A model generated the notes under the pieces. The model searched no databases, had not been told where the DNA came from, and worked only from the letters and a program-made list of their open reading frames with translations. This document shows positions 54,677-63,905 of a stretch of DNA of 64,000 nucleotides, piece after piece (the stretch's first letter is position 1; each line of letters opens with the position of its first letter). The stretch comes from Eubacteriales bacterium. Its GTDB lineage: Bacteria; Bacillota; Clostridia; Lachnospirales; Lachnospiraceae. The stretch is from the NCBI GenBank assembly GCA_030524545.1, contig JAUNGM010000006.1, positions 95,991-159,990 on the forward strand, read 5' to 3'. Both the position numbers and the translations under genes were made by a program.

Positions 54677-56587
54677 CTACGCCAGTGTTTCCCATTTTTC
54701 GTAAAGCTCTTCCAGCTCTCTGGCTATTGCTTCCTTTTCGCGGCTGAGCTCCGTACACCTGGCAACATTGGTGCATACGTCCGGAAGCACAAGAGTATCA
54801 TCAATTTCCCTGTCCCGGGTTTCCAGTTCCTCAATACGCTGCTCCGTCTTTCTCAGTTCATTTTCCCTTTTCCGCTTCTGGGCCTGTTCTTCTTTCTGCT
54901 GCTGCCAGGACACCTTGCTCTCGGAGGTCTGTGCCGGAAGCTGTCCCGTCTCTTCCGGGGCAGGAGCATATTTCTCCGTCAGCTCATCTTTCTTCTCTAA
55001 GTAGTAATCGTAATCGCCGATATAATTTACGACGGTCTGATTGGTCAGATCCAGAATCCTGGTAGCGGTCTGATTGATAAAATAACGGTCATGGGAAACG
55101 TAAAAGACAGTTCCTGTATAGCTGTTCAGGGCTTCCTCCAGAATTTCCTTGGAGGCAATATCCAGATGGTTGGTCGGCTCATCCAGAATCAGGAAGTTTG
55201 CCTCGGAAAGCATGAGCTTGGCCAAAGAGACACGGCCGCGCTCACCGCCGGAAAGTGCGGAGATTTCTTTAAATACATCATCACCCGTAAACAAAAAAGC
55301 AGCCAGCATATTACGTATCTCCGTCTCTGTGAGAGTCGGATAGGTGTCCGAAATTTCCTGAAAGATCGTCTTTTCCATATGCAGGACGTGGTGCTCCTGG
55401 TCATAATATCCGATCTGTACCTTGGAGCCGAGGGTGAATTTCCCTGTATCTGCAGGCAAAATGCTGTTGATGATCTTCAGCATTGTCGTCTTGCCTGTAC
55501 CGTTGCTGCCGATCAGGGCAACACGCTCACCGCGTTTGATTTCAAAGGAAATATCGGTAAACAGGGTCTGTCCGGGAAAACTCTTGGAAAGCCCCTCTAC
55601 CATAAGGACATCATTCCCGCTTACAAACCGCGGCTCCAGTGAAAGCCGCATTTGATCCTGAATCTCAACAGGTTTCTCCAGACGATGGATCTTATCCAGC
55701 ATCTTTTCGCGGCTTTCTGCCCGTTTAATGGATTTTTCTCTGTTAAATGACTTCAGTTTTGCAATAACGGCTTCCTGATGCTTAATTTCCCGCTGCTGAT
55801 TCAGGTAGGCTTTGTACTGAGCATCCCGAAGCCGGGCCTTCTTCAGCGCAAATGCAGAGTAGTTGCCGCTGTACGCGCGCACTTCACCGGCTTCAATTTC
55901 CACAATTTTTGTAACGACCTTGTCAAGGAAATACCGGTCATGGGAAACGATGAAAACAGCTCCGGGATAGTTCATAAGATAAGTTTCCAGCCAGGAAATG
56001 CTTTCCATATCCAGGTGGTTGGTCGGCTCATCCAAAAGAAGAATATCCGGTTTGGAGATCAGAAGCTTGCCCAGGGCTACGCGGGTCTTCTGCCCGCCGG
56101 AGAGTGTTTCGATCTGTTTGTCAAAATCCTCTTCCTCAAAACCAAGGCCTTTTAAAACGCCTGTAAGTTCGCTTTTATATGCATACCCGTTCTCCAGTTC
56201 AAATTCATGGGTCAGGCGCGTATAGGTGTTCATCAGTGAGTCCAGCTCTTCTCCGGCAGTATGCTTCATTTCCTGTTCAATGGAACGCATGCGGGCTTCC
56301 ATATCCAGAATGTGCTGTTTGGTGGTAAGCAGCTCTTCATAGATGGTATGATGACCGCGGATATCCTGGTACTGTGCCAGATAACCGATGTTCTTGTCAC
56401 GGGAGATGACTACAGTGCCGGAGTCAGACGGCATTTCCTGCATGATGATACGCAGAAGTGTTGTTTTGCCGGCGCCGTTGTTGCCGATCAGGGCAGCTTT
56501 TTCACGTTCTTCTATATGAAAGGATGCGTCATGGAGAATCACTTTTTCACCAAAGGATTTGCAAATGTTCTGACATGATAAAATCAT
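54677..56587 (-). CDS. ABC-F family ATPase (ribosome-associated)
   Basis: 636 residues with two ABC domains in tandem and no membrane segments. First: GNNGAGKTTLL, LSGGQKTRVAL, LLLDEPTNHLD; second: GSNGTGKTTML, LSGGERGRVSL, LILDEPTNHLD. The linker between them is basic and helical (about 240-315), and a Glu/Lys/Arg-rich coiled coil ends the protein (about 555-636), as in Uup/YdiF-type members. ABC-F proteins act on the ribosomal E site in translation or antibiotic protection. The start is set by GGAGG upstream. Confidence 0.92.
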   Translation of the reverse strand: MILSCQNICKSFGEKVILHDASFHIEEREKAALIGNNGAGKTTLLRIIMQEMPSDSGTVVISRDKNIGYLAQYQDIRGHHTIYEELLTTKQHILDMEARMRSIEQEMKHTAGEELDSLMNTYTRLTHEFELENGYAYKSELTGVLKGLGFEEEDFDKQIETLSGGQKTRVALGKLLISKPDILLLDEPTNHLDMESISWLETYLMNYPGAVFIVSHDRYFLDKVVTKIVEIEAGEVRAYSGNYSAFALKKARLRDAQYKAYLNQQREIKHQEAVIAKLKSFNREKSIKRAESREKMLDKIHRLEKPVEIQDQMRLSLEPRFVSGNDVLMVEGLSKSFPGQTLFTDISFEIKRGERVALIGSNGTGKTTMLKIINSILPADTGKFTLGSKVQIGYYDQEHHVLHMEKTIFQEISDTYPTLTETEIRNMLAAFLFTGDDVFKEISALSGGERGRVSLAKLMLSEANFLILDEPTNHLDIASKEILEEALNSYTGTVFYVSHDRYFINQTATRILDLTNQTVVNYIGDYDYYLEKKDELTEKYAPAPEETGQLPAQTSESKVSWQQQKEEQAQKRKRENELRKTEQRIEELETRDREIDDTLVLPDVCTNVARCTELSREKEAIARELEELYEKWETLA

Positions 56588-56723
56588 AGGAATTCCTCCA
56601 TATTTCGTGTTTCTTTTCTGTTACTCAAAGTTCATTATAACGGAAACGGGAATTTTGTAAAGGAAAATTTGGGAAAATCGTCAAGAGAAATACAGAAAAT
56701 TTGTGAATATGCTACAACTTTAA

Positions 56724-56752
56724 TTGACAATAAAATGTCAACTCGGTATAAT
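56724..56752 (+). promoter_or_regulatory. Consensus promoter and palindromic operator of rex
   Basis: TTGACA (56724-56729), 17-base spacer and TATAAT (56747-56752) form a perfect sigma-A promoter. The -35 box is the left half of the palindrome TTGACA-ATAAAA-TGTCAA (56724-56741), a probable repressor site. It shares TTG and CAA ends with the Rex consensus but not the inner bases, so autoregulation by Rex is a guess. Confidence 0.8.
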
Positions 56753-56782
56753 TGACATAGTATGATAAGGAGGGAATATCTG

Positions 56783-57430
56783 GTGGAGGCAAAAGAGATT
56801 TCGAGGGCTGTGATAAAACGTCTTCCACGCTATTACCGATATTTGGGGGAGCTGCTGGAAGAGAACGTAGAAAGAATCTCGTCCAATGATCTAAGCAAAA
56901 AAATGAAGGTTACTGCATCACAGATTCGTCAGGATTTAAATAATTTCGGTGGCTTTGGACAACAGGGGTACGGATATAATGTAAAATACCTCTATACGGA
57001 AATCGGCAAGATTCTGGGACTGGATACCCAGCATCCCATGATTATCCTGGGTGCGGGCAATCTCGGACAGGCGCTTGCGAACTATGTGGATTTTGAGAAA
57101 AGAGGATTTAAACTGGTTGGTATTTTTGACATCAATCCTGTATTGGAAGGAATCGCTGTCCGTGGAATTGAGATTCAGATGCTCAGTGAGCTTCCGCTCT
57201 TTCTGAGAGAAAATCTGGTGGAAATCGCTGTACTTACCCTGCCTAAGAATAAGGCCAGGGAAATGGCGGATATCCTGATTGAAAATGGAGTGAAGGCAAT
57301 TTGGAATTTTGCACACGTAGATCTGGATACGCCTGATGACGTAATTGTAGAGAATGTTCATCTTTCGGAAAGCCTGATGACTCTTTCCTATAATCTCAGC
57401 AAGTATCGTCAGGAACATATTGAGGAGTAG
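56783..57430 (+). CDS. rex: Redox-sensing transcriptional repressor Rex
   Basis: 215 residues from a GTG start at 56783, set by AAGGAGGG 8 bases upstream; the ATG at 56762 lies only 10 bases after the -10 box. N-terminal winged helix (AVIKRLPRYYRYLGEL, VTASQIRQDLNNFGGFGQQG) and a Rossmann domain with ILGAGNLGQALANY. Rex binds NADH or NAD+ and releases DNA when NADH is high, controlling fermentation and hydrogenase genes. A matching operator lies between the two hydrogenase units at 8201. Confidence 0.95.
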   Translation: MEAKEISRAVIKRLPRYYRYLGELLEENVERISSNDLSKKMKVTASQIRQDLNNFGGFGQQGYGYNVKYLYTEIGKILGLDTQHPMIILGAGNLGQALANYVDFEKRGFKLVGIFDINPVLEGIAVRGIEIQMLSELPLFLRENLVEIAVLTLPKNKAREMADILIENGVKAIWNFAHVDLDTPDDVIVENVHLSESLMTLSYNLSKYRQEHIEE

Positions 57431-57553
57431 ACAGGAAGAGCTGTTATCGGCCGGGAGGTTTTCCAGAAGGCCAGGTGACGGCTTTTTCTTCATACCATAG
57501 CATATAAACAGCTGCCACTGGCAGGCATTTGATATCGGAGGGCGGGTGATCAC

Positions 57554-59110
57554 ATGAAAAAAATTGTAACCTGCAGCCGGATGAAGGCTCTGGATACCGC
57601 AGCGATACAGGAAAAGGAGATTCCTTCCTGCGTGCTGATGGAGCGGGCTGCTTTAAAGACAGTAGAAGAACTGAAAAAAGGATTTTCCATGGAAGTGCAG
57701 AAGGAACGGGTGCTGGTGGTCTGCGGGAGCGGCAATAACGGCGGCGACGGTATTGCCATAGCAAGAATTCTCCATCTGGCAGGGGTTCGGGCGGAGTATT
57801 ATCTGGCGGGTTCCGCTGATCATATGACAGAGGAGACACAGCGGCAGTACCGCATTGCAGTAAATTATCAGGTTCCCAGAGTGCATAACCCGAAGTGGGA
57901 TGAATATACTACTATAGTAGATGCCATCTTTGGCGTTGGTCTTGCAAGACCTGTGGAGGGGCGTTACCGGGAAACGATCCGCCGGATGAATCAGGCGGAT
58001 GCATGGAAAGTGGCTGTGGATATTCCGTCCGGAGTGGATGGTGACACAGGCAGAGAACTGGGAATTGCTTTCCGCGCAGATCTGACTGTGACCTTTGCAT
58101 ATCGTAAACGCGGCCTGTGCTTTTACCCCGGAAGGATGTATGCAGGCAGGACAGTGGTAGCAGATATCGGCATCTACGGGGCAGAACAGGCAGAGGACCG
58201 TACCTCTCATCTGGAATGGACGGATCTGCGGCTGCTGCCGGAACGTGTTGCATATGGAAATAAGGGAACCTTTGGAAAGGTTCTTGTGGTGGCCGGAACG
58301 GAAGGCATGTGCGGAGCAGCATTCCTCTGCGCATCGGCAGCACTGGCAGGAGGCGCCGGTATGGTCCGGATCCAGACTGTAGAAGAAAATCGAATTCCTC
58401 TTCAGACCCTGCTGCCGGAGGCCATGGTCACCTGCGAATTTACAGAAGTGTCTAATCGGAAATGCCTTGACTGGTGCGATGTTCTTGTCATCGGACCGGG
58501 GCTCGGCGTTTCGGGGAGAAGCCGGGAACGTGCGGAATGGTTTTTGAAAAATGCCGCCGATGACGGGAAACCGGTGATCTTGGATGCGGATGGGCTGAAT
58601 CTTCTGGCATTGCACCCCGAATGGAATACCTGTCTGTCTGAGCGTGTGACAGTAACCCCGCATCTTGGGGAAATGTGCAGACTTGCCGGGAAAAGCATAG
58701 GCCAGATTCAGCACCGCATAGCAGAAACCGCACAGGAATTTGCAGCAGACACGGGAGCAGTGTGCGTCCTGAAGGATGCCTGTACCGTGGTTGCAGATAA
58801 AGAAGAAAATATATATCTGAATCTTTCGGGGAATCCTGGTATGGCTACCGCAGGGAGCGGAGATGTTCTTTCGGGAGTTCTCTCTGCTGTACAGTGTATG
58901 TATCTGAATGAAAAAGGTTCCGCACCGGATCCGGGAATGCGGGCAGCACTCGGGGTTTATCTCCATGCATGCAGCGGCGATCTGGCGGCGCGGAAAATGG
59001 GCACAAGGGGGATGACAGCACGGGATATCATTCGGATGCTTCCTGAAGTATTGCGCAGGATATCCGTAGGAGAAGGCTTTGAGGATGATAAAGAGAATGG
59101 ATGCCGCTAA
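57554..59110 (+). CDS. nnr: Bifunctional NAD(P)H-hydrate epimerase / ADP-dependent dehydratase
   Basis: 518 residues, fused YjeF_N and carbohydrate-kinase-like domains, the usual bacterial fusion. The epimerase half (1-215) has VVCGSGNNGGDGIAIAR and VDIPSGVDGDTG; the dehydratase half has GNKGTFGKVLVVAGTEG, GPGLGVS, LDADGLNLLA and GSGDVLSGV. It repairs hydrated NADH and NADPH. Ribosome binding site GGAGG lies upstream. alr follows after 58 bases, a common pairing. Confidence 0.95.
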   Translation: MKKIVTCSRMKALDTAAIQEKEIPSCVLMERAALKTVEELKKGFSMEVQKERVLVVCGSGNNGGDGIAIARILHLAGVRAEYYLAGSADHMTEETQRQYRIAVNYQVPRVHNPKWDEYTTIVDAIFGVGLARPVEGRYRETIRRMNQADAWKVAVDIPSGVDGDTGRELGIAFRADLTVTFAYRKRGLCFYPGRMYAGRTVVADIGIYGAEQAEDRTSHLEWTDLRLLPERVAYGNKGTFGKVLVVAGTEGMCGAAFLCASAALAGGAGMVRIQTVEENRIPLQTLLPEAMVTCEFTEVSNRKCLDWCDVLVIGPGLGVSGRSRERAEWFLKNAADDGKPVILDADGLNLLALHPEWNTCLSERVTVTPHLGEMCRLAGKSIGQIQHRIAETAQEFAADTGAVCVLKDACTVVADKEENIYLNLSGNPGMATAGSGDVLSGVLSAVQCMYLNEKGSAPDPGMRAALGVYLHACSGDLAARKMGTRGMTARDIIRMLPEVLRRISVGEGFEDDKENGCR

Positions 59111-59168
59111 GCAGGCAACCGCAAATAAAGTTACGCATCAGCAGAAATGATGTGGATGGAGGATGATT

Positions 59169-60335
59169 ATGAAAAAATACAGCAGGGCAAAAGCAGTGGT
59201 ATCCCTGGATGCCATTGCACATAATTTTCAAGAAATGAAAAAAAACATTGCAGAAGGAACGCAGATGATCGCTGTGATCAAAGCGGATGGCTACGGGCAT
59301 GGTGCAGTTGCAATTGCCCATCTTGTACAGGATTATGATTATATCTGGGGATTTGCCACTGCTACTGCGGAGGAGGCTTTGCAGCTTCGGAATGCAGGTG
59401 TAACCAAGCCGATTCTGATCCTTGGCATTGTGTTTGAAGAAACCTTTGAAGAACTGATCAGGGCAGAAGTGCGCCCTGCCGTCTGTACACTTCCTATGGC
59501 ATTGAGACTGTCGGAGGAGGCTGTCCGTCTTGGAAAAACCGTACATATTCATCTTGCACTGGATACAGGCATGACAAGAATCGGCTTTGCAGATACGCCT
59601 GAGAGCGTAGAAGTAATCAAAAAAATCGCGGTTCTTCCGAATCTGGAGATTGAAGGGATGTTCACTCATTTTGCAAGAGCAGACGAATATGACATAAGTC
59701 CTGCGATCGTGCAGTTAGAACGGTATCTGAAATTTGCGGATATGCTGGAAGTCGCCGGTGTGAAGATTCCGGTCCGTCATTGCTCCAACAGCGCGGGAAT
59801 CATTCGCATACCAGAGGCAAACCTGAACATTGTCCGCGCGGGAATTACCATTTACGGGATTTATCCGTCAAATGAAGTGGAACGCGATGTTGTCAGGCTG
59901 GAGCCGGCTATGGAATTGAAAAGCCATATTTCTTATGTAAAAGAAGTGGGGGCCGGAAGTGCGGTCAGCTACGGCGGTACATTTATTACGGAGAGCCCGA
60001 CCAGAATCGCAACCATTCCGGTAGGTTATGCAGATGGCTATCCAAGGCAGCTGTCCAATAAGGGATGGGTGTTGATCCATGGGAAACGTGCGCGGATACT
60101 TGGCAGAGTCTGCATGGATCAGTTTATGGTAGATGTCACGGAAATTCCGAATGCAAAGGCCGGTGATGAAGTGACCCTGATCGGACGTGACGGAGAAGAA
60201 TTTATCAGCATTGAAGAATTTGGAGATCTTTCCGGACGATTCTCCTATGAGTTTGCCTGTGAGATCAGTAAGAGAGTACCAAGAGTCTATATCAGAGACG
60301 GCAAAGAATGCGGCGAACTGACATTCTTTGAATAG
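59169..60335 (+). CDS. alr: Alanine racemase
   Basis: 388 residues. PLP-dependent racemase that supplies D-alanine for peptidoglycan. PLP lysine is Lys38 in AVIKADGYGHGA; the catalytic Tyr of the C-terminal domain is in AVSYGGTF, and GRVCMDQFMVD is present. The ATG at 59169 is preferred because GGAGG lies 6 bases before it; ATG 59163 abuts the site. Confidence 0.96.
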   Translation: MKKYSRAKAVVSLDAIAHNFQEMKKNIAEGTQMIAVIKADGYGHGAVAIAHLVQDYDYIWGFATATAEEALQLRNAGVTKPILILGIVFEETFEELIRAEVRPAVCTLPMALRLSEEAVRLGKTVHIHLALDTGMTRIGFADTPESVEVIKKIAVLPNLEIEGMFTHFARADEYDISPAIVQLERYLKFADMLEVAGVKIPVRHCSNSAGIIRIPEANLNIVRAGITIYGIYPSNEVERDVVRLEPAMELKSHISYVKEVGAGSAVSYGGTFITESPTRIATIPVGYADGYPRQLSNKGWVLIHGKRARILGRVCMDQFMVDVTEIPNAKAGDEVTLIGRDGEEFISIEEFGDLSGRFSYEFACEISKRVPRVYIRDGKECGELTFFE

Positions 60336-60457
60336 GCTGTCTTTTTAAAACACCACACACAATGCATGTATACCCAAGAAAAATCTGGAAATACTAATTC
60401 TATACCCTTTGGGGAGAATACGGCGGAAGCCGGAAATAGAATCGGAGTGTGAATTGT

Positions 60458-60805
60458 GTGGTAATTAAAAGAGGGGATATCTTTTATGCGGATTTAAGAC
60501 CGGTAGTGGGAAGTGAGCAGGGCGGTATACGTCCTGTCCTGATCATTCAGAATGATGTTGGAAATAAACACAGTCCGACAGTCATTTGTGCAGCCATTAC
60601 ATCAAAAATGAATAAGGCAAAACTGCCGACACATATCGAAATTGATGCATCTGCTTATGGAATTGAGAAAGATTCGGTTATTTTGCTGGAGCAGCTTCGA
60701 ACGATTGATAAAAGACGGCTGAAGGATAAAGTATGTCATCTGGATCAGGTCATGCTGGACAGAGTGAATCATGCGCTGGAAATCAGCCTGGAATTAACTT
60801 TTTAG
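60458..60805 (+). CDS. mazF: MazF/NdoA-family endoribonuclease toxin
   Basis: 115 residues from GTG 60458 (or GTG 60449). [37 protein letters not shown] and [13 protein letters not shown] follow NdoA/MazF closely. The family cuts single-stranded mRNA at short motifs. In B. subtilis the antitoxin gene ndoAI lies between alr and ndoA; here only 122 non-coding bases separate alr and mazF and no antitoxin frame is visible. The toxin motifs look intact. Confidence 0.92.
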   Translation: MVIKRGDIFYADLRPVVGSEQGGIRPVLIIQNDVGNKHSPTVICAAITSKMNKAKLPTHIEIDASAYGIEKDSVILLEQLRTIDKRRLKDKVCHLDQVMLDRVNHALEISLELTF

Positions 60806-60905
60806 ACTCGCTTTTTTCCGGCAGTTCTTGACGAATGCCGGGGAAAGTGCTATATTTTAGCAGTAATTGTACATTTGCTGCATTGGAGGATGAATTTAGG
60901 AACAT

Positions 60906-62264
60906 ATGGAAGATGGCAGTAGTCTGCCCTTATGGGGCTGTTTGATACTGATTCTGCTGCTCTGGCTGAACGGAATCTTTTATGGGTTTTCAGCGGCAGT
61001 AAGGAATCTTAGTGAAAATGAAATACTGAAGCAGGCAATGGACGGCAACAAAAAAGCAATCCTGCTGAAAAAGATGCTTGACCGTCCGGTACAGTACGTA
61101 AATGCAATTCCGCTGATCGTGACTGCATCGGGAATCTCTATCGGTGCTTTTTTAGTTCCGTGGATCATCCGGTTATCACGTCACTACATAGATCACTTGC
61201 CGGCAATTGTCCTTGTACTGGTTCTTAGTGTGCTTGTACTGGCTGCTTTTGGAATTCTTACGTTCCGAAGAGTAGGAACGTACTGCCCGGAAAAATTTGC
61301 GTTCCGTTATGTGGGAATGGTCAATGCAATCGTGACCATTCTGTATCCGCTGACGGTATTTGTTACCTGGATTGCCAAGCTGACAGCAGTTCCCTTTGGC
61401 GTAGAGCTGAATCAAAAAGAGGATGCTGTGACGGAGGAGGAAATCATCTCCATTGTGGATGAAGCCCATGAACAGGGCGTCATCGAGGAAAATGAAGCAG
61501 AAATGATTCAGAATATCATTTCTTTTAACGAGACAGTTGCCAGGGACATTATGACCCACCGTAAACATGTTGTGGCATTCAGTCAGGATATCCTGCTGAA
61601 AGAAATGGTGGAAGAAATGATGGAAGAGGGCAATTCCAGATATCCTGTTTATGGTGAAGATTTAAATGATATTATTGGTATTGTCCACTATAAAGATGCC
61701 ACAAAATTTATGACCAAGAACTCCTGGGCAAAATTTAAACCATTAAAAGAGCTGCCCGGTCTCATCCGTCCGGCCGTATTTATTCCGGAAACCCGTGGAA
61801 TCGGAGATCTTCTGAAGTCCATGCAGAGCAGGAAGGTGCATATGGCGATTGTGGTAGACGAATATGGACAGACAGAAGGCATCGTATCCATGGAAGATAT
61901 CGTAGAGGAGATCGTCGGAGAGATCATGGATGAATACGATGAAGAGGAAATTTCCATTCGTACCCAGATTGACAACAGTGTTATTATCAATGGTCTTGCT
62001 TATCTGGAAGATGTCGGGGAGGAACTGGGAATTGATTTCCGGGATCTGGATTTCGAGACTCTAAATGGGTATCTGACTTCCCTTCTCGGACATATCCCTG
62101 CAGAAAAGGATCTGGACAAAGAAATCGTTGCAAACGGCTACCGTTTCAAAATCTTGTCGCTAGGAAACAAAACTATTGACAAAGTGCGGGCCGAAAAAAT
62201 AAATGACAAAGAACCAAAAGGAGAAAAAGAGAAATGTCAGGACATTCAAAATTCGCAAACATAA
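60906..62264 (+). CDS. CNNM/CorC-family membrane protein with CBS domains
   Basis: 452 residues. DUF21/CNNM membrane part with four hydrophobic segments (about 8-30, 64-85, 98-118, 135-160), a tandem CBS pair (about 208-325, with [28 protein letters not shown] and [16 protein letters not shown]) and a C-terminal CorC_HlyC transporter-associated domain (about 345-430). Members are implicated in Mg2+ or Co2+ transport; hemolysin names are historical. Its last 31 bases overlap yebC. Confidence 0.9.
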   Translation: MEDGSSLPLWGCLILILLLWLNGIFYGFSAAVRNLSENEILKQAMDGNKKAILLKKMLDRPVQYVNAIPLIVTASGISIGAFLVPWIIRLSRHYIDHLPAIVLVLVLSVLVLAAFGILTFRRVGTYCPEKFAFRYVGMVNAIVTILYPLTVFVTWIAKLTAVPFGVELNQKEDAVTEEEIISIVDEAHEQGVIEENEAEMIQNIISFNETVARDIMTHRKHVVAFSQDILLKEMVEEMMEEGNSRYPVYGEDLNDIIGIVHYKDATKFMTKNSWAKFKPLKELPGLIRPAVFIPETRGIGDLLKSMQSRKVHMAIVVDEYGQTEGIVSMEDIVEEIVGEIMDEYDEEEISIRTQIDNSVIINGLAYLEDVGEELGIDFRDLDFETLNGYLTSLLGHIPAEKDLDKEIVANGYRFKILSLGNKTIDKVRAEKINDKEPKGEKEKCQDIQNSQT

Positions 62265-62962
62265 AGCATAAGAAAGAGAAAAATGATGCCAAAAAGGGCA
62301 AGATCTTTACCGTTATCGGCCGTGAAATCGTGATGGCTGTCAAAGCAGGCGGCCCGGACCCGAACAACAACAGCAAACTGCGCGATGTTATTGCAAAGGC
62401 AAAAGCCAACAACATGCCGAACGATACGATTGAAAGAGGTATTAAAAAGGCTGCGGGTGCTGACTCTGCGGATGCATATGAAAGAGCGACTTATGAAGGC
62501 TATGGCCCGAATGGTGTTGCCATCATCGTTGAGACTCTGACAGACAACAAGAACCGTACTGCAGGTAATGTAAGAAATGCATTTACCAAAGGCTACGGAA
62601 GCATCGGAACACAGGGCTGTGTGTCCTTTATGTTTGACCAGAAGGGGCAGATCATCATTGACAAAGAAGAATGCGAAATGGATGCCGATGAGCTGATGAT
62701 GGTTGCTTTGGATGCAGGTGCAGAGGACTTCTCTGAAGAGGAAGACAGTTTTGAGGTGCTCACTGCTCCGGACGATTTCAGTGCAGTCCGTGAGGCTCTG
62801 GAAGCGGCAGGCGTACCGATGCTGGAAGCACAGGTTGCCATGGTTCCTCAGACCTATGTAGAACTGACTGACGAGAAAGACATCAAAAACCTTCAGAAGA
62901 CACTTGATCTTCTGGATGAGGATGATGATGTTACAGATGTATGGCATAACTGGGACGAATAA
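62234..62962 (+). CDS. yebC: YebC/PmpR/TACO1 family protein
   Basis: 242 residues, full length. [20 protein letters not shown] at the N-terminus, the [12 protein letters not shown] segment and [14 protein letters not shown] are family hallmarks. Once viewed as transcription regulators; recent evidence supports a role in translation of difficult sequences. Start behind AAAGGAG inside the upstream gene. Confidence 0.95.
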   Translation: MSGHSKFANIKHKKEKNDAKKGKIFTVIGREIVMAVKAGGPDPNNNSKLRDVIAKAKANNMPNDTIERGIKKAAGADSADAYERATYEGYGPNGVAIIVETLTDNKNRTAGNVRNAFTKGYGSIGTQGCVSFMFDQKGQIIIDKEECEMDADELMMVALDAGAEDFSEEEDSFEVLTAPDDFSAVREALEAAGVPMLEAQVAMVPQTYVELTDEKDIKNLQKTLDLLDEDDDVTDVWHNWDE

Positions 62963-62966
62963 AACC

Positions 62967-63044
62967 TTGAGGGGGAGCAACTCAGAGTTGCGAAGCCCGC
63001 AGCTCCCCCTCAAACTTCCCCTGCCTGGGCACGCTTCGTGTGCC
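62967..63044. repeat. Solo end of the inverted-repeat element
   Basis: Directly after yebC. Stem TTGAGGGGGAGC (62967-62978) pairs with GCTCCCCCTCAA (63002-63013) around AGTTGCGAAGCCCG, then TCCCCT and TGGGCACGC, as in the copy at 3696. Stem bases differ from that copy but stay paired. A small GGCAC/GTGCC hairpin follows (63028-63044). No inverted partner end is seen nearby. Confidence 0.85.
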
Positions 63045-63111
63045 GGAAGGCAAATATAAGGGTTGAAGAGTTTTATAGATTTGGGATAAAAAATGAAAAA
63101 CTGTGCATAAT

Positions 63112-63143
63112 ACCTCCAGGAATATTTCTTGGAGGTGTTTTTT
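63112..63143 (+). promoter_or_regulatory. Hairpin containing the tepA ribosome binding site
   Basis: ACCTCCA (63112-63118) pairs with TGGAGGT (63130-63136), extended by a G-T pair and GAA/TTC to 11 pairs with a 3-base loop, then GTTTTTT and at once the tepA ATG. The 3' arm is the Shine-Dalgarno sequence, and the stem plus T run also has terminator form. It may limit tepA translation or attenuate transcription. Confidence 0.7.
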
Positions 63144-63905
63144 ATGTCAGAGGAGAGAGAACTGAGAGACGACGACAGAAATGTAACAGATAAAAAAGAG
63201 GAGCTGGAAAAAGAAAGCCGGCAGAATGAACAGATTAAGGAAATGGGACAGGTAATGCTGGATGAAAATCCAAAAAAGCATAGGGTGGAGCTTTTGACGA
63301 TTATTGGGGAGGTGGAGGGGCATGAATCGGCGCCCTCTCAGAGTAAGACAACGAAGTATGAGCATGTGCTTCCGAAGCTTGCCATGATTGAGGATGATGA
63401 GAATGTAGACGGACTTTTGATTCTCTTGAATACTGTGGGAGGTGACGTGGAAGCCGGGCTTGCTATTGCAGAGATGATCGCATCCCTGAGTGTGCCTACA
63501 GTTTCTCTTGTTCTTGGAGGAGGACATTCCATCGGTGTTCCTATGGCAGTATCCGCAGATTATTCTTTTGTCGTTCCAAGTGCAACGATGGTCATTCATC
63601 CGGTGCGTTCCAGCGGCATGTTTATCGGCGTTGCACAGACTTACCGGAATATGGAGAAAATCCAGGACCGTATCACTACTTTTATTTCCAATCATTCCAG
63701 GATCACCCAGAAACGCCTGGAGGAGCTGATGCTGGATACGACACAGCTTGTGAAAGATGTGGGAACCATGCTGGAGGGAAGGGAAGCAGTGGAAGAAGGA
63801 CTGATTGATGCAGTCGGAGGCATGAAAGAAGCGCTTGCAAAACTCTATGAACTGGTAGAAGATCAAAAAGACCAAAACGAATTGAAGAAATCGCTCAATT
63901 TGTAA
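63144..63905 (+). CDS. tepA: ClpP-like protease, TepA family
   Basis: 253 residues. A charged N-terminus (1-55, Glu/Lys/Arg-rich) is followed by a ClpP/crotonase fold: LLILLNTVGGDVEAGLAIAE, GGGHSIGVPMAVSADY with the candidate nucleophile Ser, and MVIHPVRSSGMFIGVAQTY with the His. This matches TepA (translocation-enhancing peptidase) proteins of spore-formers, which are cytosolic and act on signal-peptide-like substrates. Start chosen at the ATG directly after the hairpin. After it, 63906-64000 shows only AT-rich intergenic sequence. Confidence 0.88.
   Translation: MSEERELRDDDRNVTDKKEELEKESRQNEQIKEMGQVMLDENPKKHRVELLTIIGEVEGHESAPSQSKTTKYEHVLPKLAMIEDDENVDGLLILLNTVGGDVEAGLAIAEMIASLSVPTVSLVLGGGHSIGVPMAVSADYSFVVPSATMVIHPVRSSGMFIGVAQTYRNMEKIQDRITTFISNHSRITQKRLEELMLDTTQLVKDVGTMLEGREAVEEGLIDAVGGMKEALAKLYELVEDQKDQNELKKSLNL

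Noticed and set aside
57653-58966. Long open frame of 437 codons on the minus strand
   Set aside because: Fully antisense to nnr, whose domains and motifs are clear; the antisense product is Cys/His-rich and unlike a real protein.
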